64,000 nucleotides of DNA, from NCBI GenBank assembly GCA_012932295.1, contig JAAONU010000004.1, forward strand, positions 22,638,872 through 22,702,871. Reading direction: 5' to 3'. This document shows positions 24,418-37,967 of this stretch, in pieces (positions within the stretch are counted from its first letter, which is position 1; each line of letters begins with the position of its first letter). A model generated the notes under the pieces. The model was not told the DNA's origin and ran no database searches. It was given only the letters and a program-made list of their open reading frames with translations. The position numbers and the translations under genes were made by a program. Source of the DNA: Cyclina sinensis (lineage: Eukaryota; Mollusca; Bivalvia; Venerida; Veneridae).

Positions 24418-25335
24418 TAAACCTCAGTCAGAATCAGTGCAGCGCATAAGAACCATTACCCTGGATTTTGTCATTTTTGAGTTATTGTCTGTCGTTGATT
24501 TTAATACATTTGTTTGTCCGACGCATTACCCGTAGACTACAAGTGCTATCAACATGACATTTCATGGATGGATAGATCTCATAAAGGAAAAGTCCGGAGC
24601 ACAATAACAGCTGCTTACAATGATTTTGGAATTATTGCTCTTTGTTGATTTTTTTTTTCATACTTAATTTTTATCCAAGGCGTAACTCTTACTCTTTCAG
24701 AGCTATCAACTTGAAACTTCATAGATGAATTGATCTTATAAAAGAAAAGTACAGTGCAGAACCGTTACTCTGCAATTCATATTTTTTAGTTATTGTCGTT
24801 CGTTAATTTTCATACTTAATTTTTGTCAGGAGCAAAATTGAATACTATAAGAAACATCAACATAAAACTTCTTAGATTAATAGATCTCATTAAGTAAAAT
24901 TGCAGTACGTAAGAAGAGTAACCTCCATTGTGATTTTTAGCCAATCTGATTAAAATCAGCTCCTAAATAACGTCTTGCTATTAGGATCTGAACGTCACCA
25001 AAGAAAGTGACCTTCCGATGACCTTTCAATCAGTCAATCAGTGCATAGCTTTTGAAGGTGAATCAGTTTTTAACCATTTGAACACAAGATAGAAATGAAT
25101 GGGTCGCCTTCAGATCTAACCATAGTCGGATCATGTACTTCAGTCAGACTGTTTTTAGCCATTGCCATATGTTAATTTTCATATAATATTTTTGTTCGGG
25201 CGCGTAACTCAAAGACTATCACAGGTATCAACATGAAACCGGATAAGTGAATAGATCTTACTGTGGAGAAGTGAAGTGCATGAAAACCTTAACCATCCTT
25301 TGTGTATTATTGAGTTATTGCCCTCTGTAAATTTT
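24418..25335 (+). repeat. ~155-bp tandem repeat, about five degenerate units
   Basis: Anchors 'tatcaacNtgaaacttcatNgatNNatagatct' appear at about 24546, 24703, 24853 and 25226, each followed by 'gaaaagt(a)cagtgca' and a 'ttttgagttattgtc.tt.gtt' segment. Spacing is 150-157 bp, with unrelated sequence between 24945 and 25130. Confidence 0.7.
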
Positions 25336-26275
25336 CTACTTCTCTACTTCGCACAAATCTTTCAGTAAAGACAAACCCTGTTTTTTTAACATACACTCTA
25401 TTGACGTTTTTCTTAATTTTAAGACAGTAATATTGCACAAGAAAGAAAATGTTTGTTAATACAACTGCCGGATAAATATGTAGTTAGACTTAACAGTTCA
25501 TAGTATTTGAACAATATGTTTCAAAAATAAAATGGCATCAAAACATTAAATATTGTAAAACATTGAATTATTGCATATTTTCCTGGCACTGTGTATCATA
25601 AATTCGGTAACTTTTAGACAGTTGAACAAGGACATCTTTTATATTCCAATTTGGCACCCACATGGATTGGTTTAAGTTCCAAATTGTGTTACTTTTTGAA
25701 ACGTGCATAGCAAGACGTCTGCGATATATATTTACTCAATAAAGAGCACTTCCCACCGTGTAACAAAACACATTTCCAGTTTTAATTAGAACAGCAGACA
25801 TATAAATGTTTGTTTTATTGTAATCCAGAGTGATATATGTGGTCTGTTGTCAACAAAAAAAAACATCGTTATTCTAGTTTACTTGCCAAGTCACTGAATA
25901 GAATGCCGAGTACATATTAAGTCTTTTTTATCCTCTGTTGTCGAATCCTTGCAAACTATTTCAATAGGGCTGACAGTCAAACATTTGTAAAATATATAAA
26001 ACGTAAACTATTGTTCATCCATTGTAAGCAGTTACATCATCCATTGTTCGCTAAAGATCTCGCCAGAGTTTGAAAATAAAAATGTCATCACCGGTTTTTC
26101 GTACTAGCCTCTCTCTAGTGTTTGGTTTAACACAAAGGTATAGCAAAAATCCCATCACAAACAATACATCTAGCATTCAAATTATAAAAAAGTACTAAGA
26201 AATTCATGTAGAATTAAACTTAAAGACACTAAGATTGTTAAACGTTATTTTAACATTTTAAAAGTTTCTGTTCAG
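25336..26275. other. non-coding stretch
   Basis: No gene or repeat recognised. Confidence 0.5.
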
Positions 26276-27850
26276 TTCTTTATTTTTGCTGCTATTTCTA
26301 AAACCAGCTTAACTTTCAGACCTCTTGATTATTACAATGATTTCGTATTTGTTTAGTCAGCTGAACAAATTCTTGTACCAGACCTGTTAAAAACCTGTAC
26401 AGTGCTTCATTTTTGCTCCTATTTCTAAAGCCGGCTAAAATTTTAAGACCTCTTATTACCATCAATTTATATTTGTTATGCCGGCGTAACAATTTCTTTA
26501 CCACAAACCTTTTGAAAAGCCTCTGTGCAGTTGTTCGTTCTTGCTACTATTTGTTTAGCCGACTTAACATTTATTGTAGCAATCCCTTGAAAAGTCTTTT
26601 TACATTTCTTCGTTTTGGCTACTATTTGTTTAGCCGGCTTAACATTTATTGTAGCAATCCCTTGAAAAGCCTCTGTACTTTTATTCGTTTTGGCTACTAT
26701 TTGTTCAGCCGGCTTAACATTTAATAGTAGCAATCCATTGAAAAATCTCTGTACTTTTATTCGTTTTGGCTAATATTTGTTAAGCCGGCTTAACATTTAA
26801 TAGTAGCAATCCATTGAAAAGCCTCTGTACTTTTATTCATTTTGGGTTGTATTTATTAAACCGGCTTAACATTAAATAGAAGCAATCCATTGAAAAACCT
26901 TTTTACATTTCTTCATTTTTGCTACTTTGTCTTAATCCGGCTTAACATTTATTGTAGCAATCCATTGAAAAGCCTCTGTACTTTTATTCATTTTTGGTAC
27001 TATTCATTAAACCGGCTTAACATTTATTGTTGTAATCCTTTGAGAAGTCTCTATACAGTTCTTCAGTTTTGCTACTATTTTTAAGCTGGCATATGTTTTT
27101 AGACCTTTTGTTCATACAACGAATTTGTTTTTGTTAAGCCATCTTAACAATTTCTTATAATAAACATTTTGAAAAGTCTATGTTCAGTTGTTCATTTTTG
27201 CTACTATTTATTAAGCCGGCTTAAATTTTCAGATCTCTTGTTCAGTATCGTGAATTTATATTTGTTAAGCTGTCTTAACAATTTCTGATACCAAACCTTT
27301 TGAAAAGTCTCTGTATTGTTCTTCATTTTCGCTAAATGTTTTTTAGCTGGCATAATTTTTCAGACCTCTTGTTTATTACAATGAATCTATTTTTATTAAG
27401 CCAATTTAAAAATTTCTTGTATCAAACCTTATAAAAAGTCTTTGTACGGTTCGTAATTCTTGCTACTAATTTTTAAGCCGGCTTTACTTTTTAGATCTCT
27501 TGTTGAATAATATTGTTTTGTTACAGTATTTGTTAAGCGGGCTTAACTTTTCAGACCTCTTGTGAAATACTGTTGTTTTGTATTTGTTAAGCCGGCTTAA
27601 CTTTTCAGACCTCTTGTTTAGTACTATTGTCTTGTATTTGTTAAGCCGGCTTAATATTTCAGACCTTTTGTTTAATACTATTGTTTTGTATTTGTTAAGC
27701 GGGCTTAACTTTTGAGCCCTCTTGTTAAATATTATTGTCTTGTATTTGTTAAGCCGGCTTAACGAGTTCTAATACCAAAATCATAAAAAGTTTCTGCACA
27801 GTTGTTTCTTTTCTTTATTATTTGTTAAGCTGGCTTAACCTTTGAGTACT
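26276..27850. repeat. modular satellite built on the palindrome GTTAAGCCGGCTTAAC
   Basis: About 23 occurrences of a perfect or near-perfect 16-bp palindrome alternate with two spacers. With the A spacer ('atttattgtagcaatccctt', then 'gaaaagcctctgtactttt'), palindromes are about 76 bp apart; with the B spacer ('tttcagacctcttgttta', then 'tactattgtcttgtattt'), about 54 bp. Order from left: B A B A, then seven A, then alternating A/B (composite ~128 bp) to 27480, then about five B, then one A. Perfect palindromes lie at 26779-26794, 27586-27601 and 27748-27763. Open frames here are artefacts of the repeat. Confidence 0.88.
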
Positions 27851-29919
27851 TTATTGTTTATTTGTTGGTTATATATATTACAATTTTTATATTGAATTAT
27901 TCTCCAATCAAATCATTAATAAGATATTTCATTACTTAAAATATGATTGCATAAATACATGTCCTGAAAAAGGTTGTATTTTGTATTTTGTGCTTGACAC
28001 CTGTCTTAAATTTAACAATCATACATTAACATTTTCACTTGGTAAAAAATGCAAATTCTGCAGTTCAATTGGGAATGCTTGGACATTCCCTTTTAAAAAT
28101 ATACTTCATTATAAGCTATTTGAGAAAATAATTCACAACAGAAAATTCCATGTCAAACCAGCTAACAAGGAAATACATTTAGAAATACGTTTTATGTAAA
28201 ATAAAATTAAAAGCAATAATAATAGCAGCCACATTCTAAAATCATTTCTTCTGTAGAGCATATTATGGTAGTAAGTTACACTCACAATATTATTTCTGTT
28301 CACAAGGCATTGTATAAACTTCCGAAGCTGATCCTGGGAATTGAAAATGGTGTCAACGATTCCATCTCAAAGAGAAAACCAGATCAACACATTATTTACT
28401 TGAACGAGAGAAGACCTTTAACCAAACGACGATAAAGCAATAACAATCTTTCAAATGTTATGAATGAGTCAGTTCTGATGGGAATTGAAATTTGTTGATC
28501 ACTCGGAACACTTTATCATGATGAAAGACATTGCTAGTTAATTCAGCGCAGCAATAAAGCTCCGGAAATAAAGGTAACGAATTAATAGGCCTTGTTGTAT
28601 TTCTGAAACATATCCTCCACATAACAACATAACGGCTGTCCTTGACATCTGTTGGAATCATAAGCTTAATTAGATACAAAGTATTTATAAGACTAAGTGC
28701 GCCAGTCCATCTTAATTGAGTATTAGCTTATCAATATCATTTAGACAATTCACACATTGTAACATATTAGAAATTATCACAAGGAATTTGAAAGAATTTT
28801 ATAGAATGAGTTATTGTTGCTTGTCAAACTTCAACTGGCGTGTATCTTATTGAATAGTTTCGTTGGGGATAAGTTTCACTACCGCAAGGAAAAAATGAAG
28901 ACACGAACTGTGTTTGTGGTCAATACAGTTTTGCTGTGGTTTAATATGTTGACCAATCCTCATGTGTTTGTATGTTGTTTTTTTATTCGATTTAAACGGG
29001 TTCATGAAACTATAAGTTTCAGTGTAACGTCAAAAGGCTATATTAATTCAATGGCAATGATGATTATTGTAAATAACAAATATTAAATAAATATATAAAA
29101 ACAAATAACTGGATATGCTATTGTTCGTGGAATTACTGCAACACCACACTCTTAATTATGGATGATATATGTTTAAAAGTTTTTGTTTTGCAACTTACTT
29201 GACACTGTGTCTTTTCATTACTGTGAAATCACGTAAATTCGATAACAATTTTCGCAGAATCACGTTTGAAAACAAATTTGCGCAGACTTTATGTTGCGCA
29301 AATTTAAAGTCGTGTTAAAATAATTGTGCATGTGATCACCTCACTGTAGTCGCTTTTTACTTTATATAACTGAACTAAAATGCATTTTGAATTTAGATTT
29401 GGGTTGTAAGTCATTATCTTGATTACTGTTTCTGTAATATGTTTGTTTAATTATTGTTAAACGCCGGAAGAAAAAAAATCAGTTTGTTGGACTTATTTCT
29501 TTTCTTGTGGTTTTGACTTTCTACCAAAGATGTCATATTTCAAAAGCTTAGTTGGTCTTCATGATGAGTTGTTATTGCCAGTTGTATTTGTTTGTGTTCT
29601 AAATCTCCGAATTCTGTTCTTGTGAATGAATAATATTGTTGCATCGTTTACAATTTATTTTTTTTTAAATATACGTTATATTCATCAACTAAATATTTTG
29701 TCAGATAAAATTCTTCTGACAACCGTCTACATTATCTCATAATAATTCTGATAACACGCATTTTTTAAACGTAATAAATTAACATGATTCTCGATGTTGT
29801 CTGCCACTTAATTATTATATAACAATAACTTCTAAACATGCAAACGTTGCATATTTCCCTGCTTTAAATTGCTCACAAGATATACAACATCAGTTAGATT
29901 TCAAGAAAATTATTGTGTC
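27851..29919. other. non-coding stretch
   Basis: No recognised gene. A minus-strand open frame (28679-28458) reads as mixed protein-like sequence but matches nothing I know and lacks clear splice context. Confidence 0.4.
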
Positions 29920-30300
29920 CTTTAGCTCACCTAAATCGATATGCTCACCTTAAGCCGAAAGGCTGATCTAAATGGGTTCTGTTAATGACCGGCATCCGAG
30001 GTATGTCCGCCCTTCAGGAATTGCATTCAATGACATCTCATAAACCGCTTGACATAGTTCAGCTTAACATTAGGATGTTGTTGCTCCAACTCTTGATGTT
30101 ATGTTAACCAAAAGAGACACAACTTCTTTACAGCAACCCCTAAACTTCTTTGAAAATGATTTAGTACACATATTCATTGGGTGACCCTCTGTAAACATTG
30201 TGAATTTTATATCGTTACGTAAAACATCTTGTCCAGTATAGGCGGGTCTTATTTTTATATGTCTACAACAAACATTAGAACTCTAGCTGAGAATCTGGCT
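29920..30300 (+). repeat. relic of a 'tagctcacct' dispersed repeat
   Basis: ttagctcacctaaatcgat..., followed by 'gctcaccttaagccgaaag', resembles the start of a common mollusc-type dispersed repeat ('tagctcacctgag...aaggtgagc'). The rest is decayed. Confidence 0.35.
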
Positions 30301-30907
30301 TGAATTGAAAATAATTTGAAAGAAATGTCTCTCTTTATCAATTGTGAAACTTAAATTTAACATTAAAAAAAAGTTTACCACACGGTGCAGGGTTTATTTT
30401 CTTTATAAGTGTATGTTCAAAGGTTTAAAAGTCATCTTTTTCGCATTGATATGTACTCAGGTGAGCGCTATAAAGTCAACCTGACCCTCGTATTATATTT
30501 CCTGATAAATCCTAGTTTTCATTTTCTTTTCAATGCATACTTGAAATTGAATAAAAAAATCTGTTCTGGAGTGAATTATTCAATCAGCATTCCATGTCAG
30601 ACTTCTTTCTTCTGTATAAGCCCCTCATGCATCAACGCTTAAAACGCATCAAATCTGTCTTCCGGGAACTTAATATCCAGACAACATCTTAGTGATAACA
30701 TTTCAAAGACGCTCTGAGCAGCAAGATGTTATTTCTACAACGTTTATTACGAAACAACAATGCCTTAGGTAGTATTATTACCTCTAGAATTTGCGACTGT
30801 TTTAATAAAAAAATGTGAAACTTGTTTTAAACTTTGTTTTGTTTTGCGCATTATATCTAAAGAGAAGGTATCCTTTTTATCTCTGATTTTTTCCAATGAA
30901 TGTTATA

Positions 30908-31085
30908 AATACACCATATTCATATTGATGTTTTTGCTGGTATCGAAAATTATACCATAGACAGATGACCCTTCCATAGTGTGACCTCACGACACGAAGT
31001 CGAGGTTGACATATGGAAATGTCTTTCTATGGTATAATTTACGATATCCACAAAATTATCAATATAAATTGGTATATCTGTTTTA
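30908..31085. mobile_element. hairpin (foldback) MITE
   Basis: The whole 178 bp is an imperfect palindrome. The left arm tatcgaaaattataccatag (30941-30960), continuing 'acagatgacccttccata', matches inverted the right arm ending 'tatggtataatttacgata' (31028-31046). The outer parts ('caccatattcatattgatgt' and 'atcaatataaattggt') also pair. No coding capacity. Confidence 0.7.
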
Positions 31086-32739
31086 AGTAATAGCATCATT
31101 TTGTCAAATTGTGAGTATCTTTTCTCTTTTGAAAAACTAATGAGTGTGTCATTTATAAAATAATCTGATAAATTCTCTCACCCTGCGTTTTGAAGACTGA
31201 ACACGCATATTTTTGTAGCATTTCCGGCATTACCATAATTTAATTTGATTGGATTGTTATGCAATTTCTTGCTGTCAGAGGCCTTGATATACTCTGGAAA
31301 TTAAATCATAACTACGTCTAATTACATCTAACTTACTAAGTTTGATAAGTTATTAGAGTTTATACACAACATTGTTTGCATTGAAAAGCAATAGCCAGCT
31401 ATTGGTTAATGATAAATTAAGCCATTGAAACAAAAAGTTAAAACATAACAGTATAATGAAACATTTTAATGGAAATGTGATTAATATCAAGATAATTTAT
31501 CATGAATTTTTAATTATTTAAAAGTTGTGTTTTGGTACGTTTGATATCTAACTGATTTCAAACTTGCTATGTAGCTTTCTTGTAACGAGTAGAAGTGCAG
31601 TCATCAGAACAATAGCTCTACCTGGTGTCAGTTTTAAAATGTCTTCCCTCTTTAGTTGTCTTTTTGTTTTGTTTTGTGTGAGTGTGCGTGTGCGTGCGCG
31701 TGTGTGTGCATGTGCGCGTATGTGTGTGTGTGGAAAATAACTAAATAACTGTGAAGTGAATTGATGTGAAACATTAATATAGATAGATGGTGACAACGAA
31801 ATGCAGTCTCCAAGAAGCGTAAAAAACTCTACCTTTCCCGATGTAAGTTATCTCCCTTTCTTTAATTTTATAATGATATTTTTGTCCGGATAATTTCTTG
31901 TATATTATGAAAGCGATTGTTTTGAAACATTTAAGTGAAAGTGCAGTGTGCAAGACACACATTTCTATCTTGTCCGATGTTTTAAGTGTCTTCCCTCTAA
32001 ACAATTTTAGGTATATTGGCATTTTATTGTTTATTTATGATAAGAATCTTGCCTTGTGGTTTCAACACAGACTTGTACAAATATTCTTGCTGAATTTGAT
32101 GATTTTAGAATATTTCTGCAGCACCATGTGAAGCGTCTGGCATCATCAGTTCGTATCCTATGCTGACGGGTGTATATTGCATCCATTCTTCGATGCATTC
32201 GCTGTAAGTCAGGTTTTCGATTCTTACAGTGTATTGTAAGAGCTATGTTTTTCACAATATTAGTTTCGTTTGTTTTAAATCAGTTTGAAAATATCTATTT
32301 TACTTGCACAGGAACCAAATAATAAATTACCTTGGTGAATGTAAAATTGTGTAGGTGGTGTTGTTTATAAGAGTTTACTTATTATCGTAGCCAGTTCTAA
32401 CTGTTATTTTCCACTTGACTGATCACATTGAGATGGTCATATATAAAATATACATGTGTACATCAGGTCATTAGCAGATTCTTGACTGACCAGCTGGACA
32501 GACTAGTTTAGAATGCTGGGTTTTTATTTGTTACACATTATTTTCTGCAGTTGTTCTGCTTACATTTCCACACTCCAAGATTTCATGGTTGACGTTAACA
32601 TTATAAACATTTGGTGATAATACTATACTCAGCAGTGAAGTCAGAAGTTGAAGGTCACAGAAGGTCGAAAAGTCTTCACTAAAGTTGCAAGACAGTTATG
32701 TTGGTGATATTTTCATTTCATATGAAATTGACGTAAGCT
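31086..32739. other. non-coding stretch
   Basis: No gene recognised. It contains a GT-rich microsatellite. Confidence 0.45.
31674..31733. repeat. (GT)n / (GTGTGC)n microsatellite
   Basis: Alternating purine-pyrimidine run gtgtgcgtgtgcgtgcgcgt and continuation. Confidence 0.9.
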
Positions 32740-32888
32740 ACTTGTCGGAGTGATGTATATTTTATGTGACAAGTTGGTGTTATATACTTGCCGGAGTGGC
32801 GTATATTGTAGGAGACAAGTTGGTGTGATATACTTGTCGAAGTGGCATATATTTTATGTGACAAGTTGGCAGTATGATTACGTCGGAG
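32740..32888. repeat. 46-bp tandem repeat, 3.2 copies
   Basis: Units start 'acttg(t/c)cggagtg' at 32740, 32786 and 32832. Each holds 'gtatattttatgtgacaagt' and 'tggtg.tatat', with an exact 46-bp period and few substitutions. A partial fourth copy ends near 32888. Confidence 0.9.
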
Positions 32889-35190
32889 TAACATTTTAAG
32901 AACTGTAATACTGTTTTTCTGCTGTTGAGCTCAACTTGAGTTATGATCTTCTGAGTGACTGGCACTGGGTGTAGTGTTTATTGGCAGAGAAAATGAGACA
33001 ATCTTAAGGGTAAACGTGTATGGAAGTACAACAAAATACATAAGCAACATTCATACCTGGTGGACTTGCATTTATCAGCAGAACTTATATATTACACCTT
33101 GTTACAAAGAAATTATCAATACCTTAGAGGATGAAGATACTATATGGTTATAGTCATCTTTTCTGTGTTGCACTATAGATAAAATATAAATCGTTTACAA
33201 CTACTTGCAAAAACTAATTTGAACTTCTCATTGCCGCCTACAATTGTATTGCCTATTTACTCCTGTCTACTAATTACAGATAAATGTTCTAAAATTCATG
33301 CCAATGGGTTTAATTGTAAATATAAATGGCAATCTAATTACAGCATCTCTTTTTCTCAGCTTAACAGTTAAATGAATCTAATGTTATCCGTAAGATAGAG
33401 CATGGAAAAGTTAACGAAGAGTCATTAATTTTCTCCTTAAACGCATGTGTAAAATATAAATCTCCTAAAGTGTTCTTGGCATACAAAACAGATCTCAAGA
33501 ACTCTGAAATTTGATTATAAGCTCTTAAAATGACTGTACAAACTGATTGTCTTGTAGTCAGAATTAACTCCACACTCGGAGTCAAAATGCTGTAAACAGC
33601 TTCTTTGTTTTTTGAAAAAAAAACCCAGAAAATCGTCGTAATTCTTCTTGCATCAAGACAGAGATTTCTATAAGTTGGTATACCATCTACAGAGTTGCTC
33701 CAATTATTGCCTCATACCGCTATATTGTTGTAAATGAAAATGTTCAGAGCGTTTTTTGATTTCACTGGCATTTCTCTTTTTGTTTTGAACAGTTGTTTTC
33801 ATTAGAGTGATTCAGGTTTATCGCGACCAATATAATTATAATGAGAGGACACCAGGTTTAGGAACTAATTTGTGCTAGGTCATGCTTTAAATCGTTTGAA
33901 CTTGAATATTTCGACTAAAAAAGCCTCTAAATTTAAATGTTAAGATATGTGTTTAATTCTAGAGAGAAACGTCAACTTTTTACCTACGTGTTTAAGCTTG
34001 TATATTTTAATAAAAGTTAGTCTTTTAACAATTACTGTGTAAATGAGACTGCCTTTATTTTTGGCGTATTGCAGATTGTATAGTCAGCTGATTCAGTGAG
34101 GTCAGTAATAATAGTTAATGGCATAACAAGCTCATGTCTTATAAAATGATTAAATTTTAAAAATATCAATATTTGTTGCCTGTCAGTACTGTAGAGTATG
34201 AAGTGACGCTGCCTCTCCCCGGGAAACAGTTAAAATGAGATTTAATGTCAGCGAAAAATAATTGTTATAAAAAGAATTCAAGAGAAATTGCGACGTTTTG
34301 AATAACTTGAAATTAATGTCGATACAAGAAATACAGTTAGAAGTAACTGGTACATTTTCTGCATTTTTTAATTTTTTTCTCACCTGTATTATATTCTAAG
34401 TATTCAAGAACACTACAAAATTTGCATAGGGTTGTTCATCAAAGGATTGTCTTAGACTTACAACTCTGAAATGGAAATATCTGAAAAATCAATACCACAC
34501 TGTACAATGATTTTCTCTGCCTACGGGTCAAATAAGTTTGTTTTACGCTAGAAGTAACTCAATTGTCCTCACAAAATTACAGACAGCTGCACCCTGCAAC
34601 AGACAGACGAAAGTAATTAAATCTAGAAAATTAAATATAAGTTTTCAAGTATTTTTGCTGTTGGTTTTGGTCTGACTGTTCGCTTAAAAATGGTACATAT
34701 TTTTTGCAATATTGAATGTTAACGTTTTTGTCACCAAAATGGCTTGCCTTTGCTACAGAAAATTAAAGGTAATAATAAATTGCATTCTGATGATAATACA
34801 CTCAAGTATCTGCTGTTACCCTTTGTATGTAGAAAGTTTGTGTAAACACGCTCATCTAGCAAAAGAAAACAACAGTATCAGCTGTAGGTTGCCTCATTCT
34901 GTCAACAAGGTTCTTAATAAAGGTAAGATGAAACTCTTGTGCGATTTATTTACAATTTCTTTTTCAAAAGATTTGTTTTCAATTATTATAGATTCATTAC
35001 ACAGGCCAGTTTAGCACTAACCCCTATAGTCCAATATGTATGAAAAATATTTAACAAATTAATACAATATATGTTATAGAAATAAATTCGTTTAACTAAA
35101 TTTAACTAAAAAACGTGATATTCAAAATAACTTTAGAGTTTTTTTGTTTTTTGTTTTTTTTTATTTCAAATTCAGCATTTGTTGAACGTA
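32889..35190. other. non-coding stretch
   Basis: No gene or mobile element recognised. The ~100-codon plus-strand open frame at 34712-35014 has no recognisable domain. Confidence 0.45.
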
Positions 35191-35316
35191 CCATGATTAT
35201 TTCTTTGGCTTTTATTTAACCTATGGTACTCAGGTGAGTGATACAGGACATCACCATGATTATTTCTTTGGCTTTTATTTAACCTATATTACTCAGGTGA
35301 GTGATACGGGACATCA
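35191..35316 (+). repeat. 62-bp tandem duplication
   Basis: ccatgattatttctttggct...actcaggtgagtgatac is repeated at 35191 and 35253 with few changes. Each unit contains CAGGTGAGTG, a perfect splice-donor-like string. Confidence 0.9.
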
Positions 35317-37189
35317 TGACCCTCTTTCCTTATGTTCTGTTTACTACCGGAACGAAATTACTTTTGTTTTTCTTCTTTTGCATAAAAGGTATTACCGATA
35401 TACTTTTGTGGTTCTTTAATACTTCTTTTATAAATTAGTAAATACGTATACTTCTTTTAATCATGCACATGTTTGAATTTTTACATTCTATTGTGTGAGG
35501 ATTTTTTAAAGAAGAATTTTGTATAAGAAAAAATATATGCTTAAGATAAAACAGTATAACGTTTTCAGGTGGCGACAGAGCGATTAAAATACCACTATGA
35601 TTTAAAGTTATAACACGAAGCAAACTAGACAGTATTACATCGGTATTTCTTCAGGAATATTTCATGACTTTAATGCATTAGTTTGAACAAATCAAGATCA
35701 CTACAATTCCATATAGCATAGTAGGGCATCAACTAGAACGTCGGGGGAGTAAGGCACTTGAATAATGGTTACAAACAAGAAACTTCTGCCTACACTCCAG
35801 ATAGGCGGATATTGTTACTTTTGATACAAAGTCCTTTCTTAAACGATTCCCTCAAAAGATATTGAAGGGCCCGGAATAGTTCCTTTGTGGTAGACTGGTG
35901 TATCAAATTACCAAGCTTATCATTTGCGATCTATTTACATTAGTTTTCTAGAATACTTTGAAAATTCCAATCAGTTTGATTTTTGTTTGGCTCATGGATA
36001 AAGAATAAACATTATTAAGTATCTTTGAAGAATTGAATACCATTTTAGGAGTATTTGAGGAAATTGTGTTTGGAATTTGTTTTGATCACATAAATGCTTT
36101 TATTGAAAAAAAAATTGAACTGCTTTAAGGAAATATTCTACGTCTAATCAAAGGGTGTTGACATTAAAGGAAGCAATATCTGGATTGATTACTACAGAAA
36201 CTACTTTATTACCATTCAGTTCGTTGAAATAAAAAATATATCGCATGTCGATGATATAATATTTGGCAATTGGTAAACAGCGTACTTCAGATTTTGTAAC
36301 AATAATTCCTGACGAAATATTTGTTGATCCAGAACTTTGTCATTCCTATATCCGAGCACCATACGTACATCAAATTAATTTTATTGTTGTTTATATCAAA
36401 GCTAAATGTGTGTTTAGTCAACTTGATATCAATGTTTTATTTATAGCCATGTGTTATTTGATTCCGTAGACGTAAAATATTGTCTTGTTATTCCTAAGTC
36501 AACTGTTGCATTGCCTCAATTGATGCTGTATCAAAATAGATCTCATCGTTTTATTCAACTATCAGTTCGCCGATTTATCATGAGATAAACTTTTCTTGCA
36601 ATTTTCAGAGTAAATTGAGCACTTTTAATAAAGAAAGAAAATTATTCTAAAGTAGAATTATTTAAATTACGTAGATAACATTTTTTTGGTAAGTTACTCT
36701 TTACTCAGGTCAGTTGTAAAGCAAATATTTAGACGTGCAGAGGTTTTGCAGCACTGATGATTATAAATGTTACTATTCATTTTTCTGAATTAAAAAGCTC
36801 TTGGTTTACCTGGCATATTATTCGATAAAGTGTATTTGGCACGGAATATTTTCTACAAGTTTCTTTGGGTGTTCAAGTCAGAAAACAATACAACTCGGCT
36901 GTAATAGCCTGTGAACCTTCAAGCTTTAGAATGAATGTTTGTTAAATGACACGTTTGATGTACACGAAGTGGTTTGGAAAATATATTTGTATGACATTGG
37001 ATAGGTAGATTTATGTTAGTGGTTCTAAAATTAAATCTTTTTATTTAATATGTATATATTTACTCCAATGAACAGACTGTAAATTATTTAACATTTGAGA
37101 GCTTTCACTAGTACAAGAGATAACTAAGCCTAATGTTTAGTTTTCCATACAACGGGTGACTAGTGCTTTGGTCTACCGTTCGTCCTTTC
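35317..37189. other. non-coding stretch
   Basis: No gene or repeat recognised. Confidence 0.45.
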
Positions 37190-37334
37190 CTAGTATCATA
37201 ATCTTACGAACATGAAAGTAACAGATAGATGCAACGCATCTTAGAATACACAACCCAGAGCGGGATTCGATCTCCGAACTCTCCCGCGTGACACGCTAAC
37301 ACTCTAACCACTGAGTCAAAGAATCGATTCCCCG
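37190..37334 (-). mobile_element. tRNA-derived SINE
   Basis: The minus strand reads TGACTCAGTGGTTAGAGTG (A-box-like, 37318-37300), then AGATCGAATCCCG (B-box-like, 37273-37261), about the right distance apart for a tRNA head. The body contains a small hairpin AGATGC..GCATCT. The head does not fold as a clean tRNA by eye. It lies just downstream of the receptor 3' end, on the same strand. Confidence 0.6.
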
Positions 37335-37967
37335 ACAAAGGTTGTCAGAGGTTGCATTTATACAAATAAAGGTAGGTGTGCACTAGACCGTAACAATAAA
37401 AATCCATTTCATTTTATTAATGTGTTCGGCATTTGCTTTTACACATAAAGTTAGGGCAGAAAATGATGAGTGTAAGGCAATAAAGAAATAAATATATTAA
37501 TAAAATTTTATTAAGTTTTGTAATCAGATTGTCAGTTCAAACATCATACGTCTATGAGACAATTTTATCACAGATATATATCAACAGAATGGTTTGTCTA
37601 TTCCAATGTATTAAATATTGACTTTAATAATAGACGGCACTTTAAAAAGGCAGTGTATATAGTATTGTTTTGAATATTTGGTTTCACGATTTCAGATATA
37701 TACTTTAAAAGTACTAAATTTTGAAGCAGATTAAAGTAACTAGGAGACAAAAGACACAAAAACATTATGACACTATGTTTTCAAGTTTTTATGACACAGG
37801 AACTCAGAAACAGTGACAGTAGGTCGATAGAACACAGCTGAGTCCAGATAATCCACTCTTTTATCAAGTGAAAAAATTCCAGCTGTCCAGTGTGACGAGA
37901 TACTCACATTTTTAATTGTTTTTATACAGATTATCTTTAGATTTCACTGGTACCGTTTCATTTTACG
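37335..37967 (-). other. probable 3' untranslated region of the receptor
   Basis: Non-coding sequence directly downstream of the receptor stop. A minus-strand AATAAA (plus TTTATT) is visible near 37506, but the true polyadenylation site cannot be fixed from sequence alone. A SINE lies just beyond. Confidence 0.35.

Noticed and set aside
26316..27084. Several overlapping open frames with repeated peptide units
   Set aside because: They are translations of the palindromic satellite on both strands, not genes.
26276..27850. CRISPR array
   Set aside because: Spacers are themselves repeated, units are too long and variable, and the sequence is eukaryotic.
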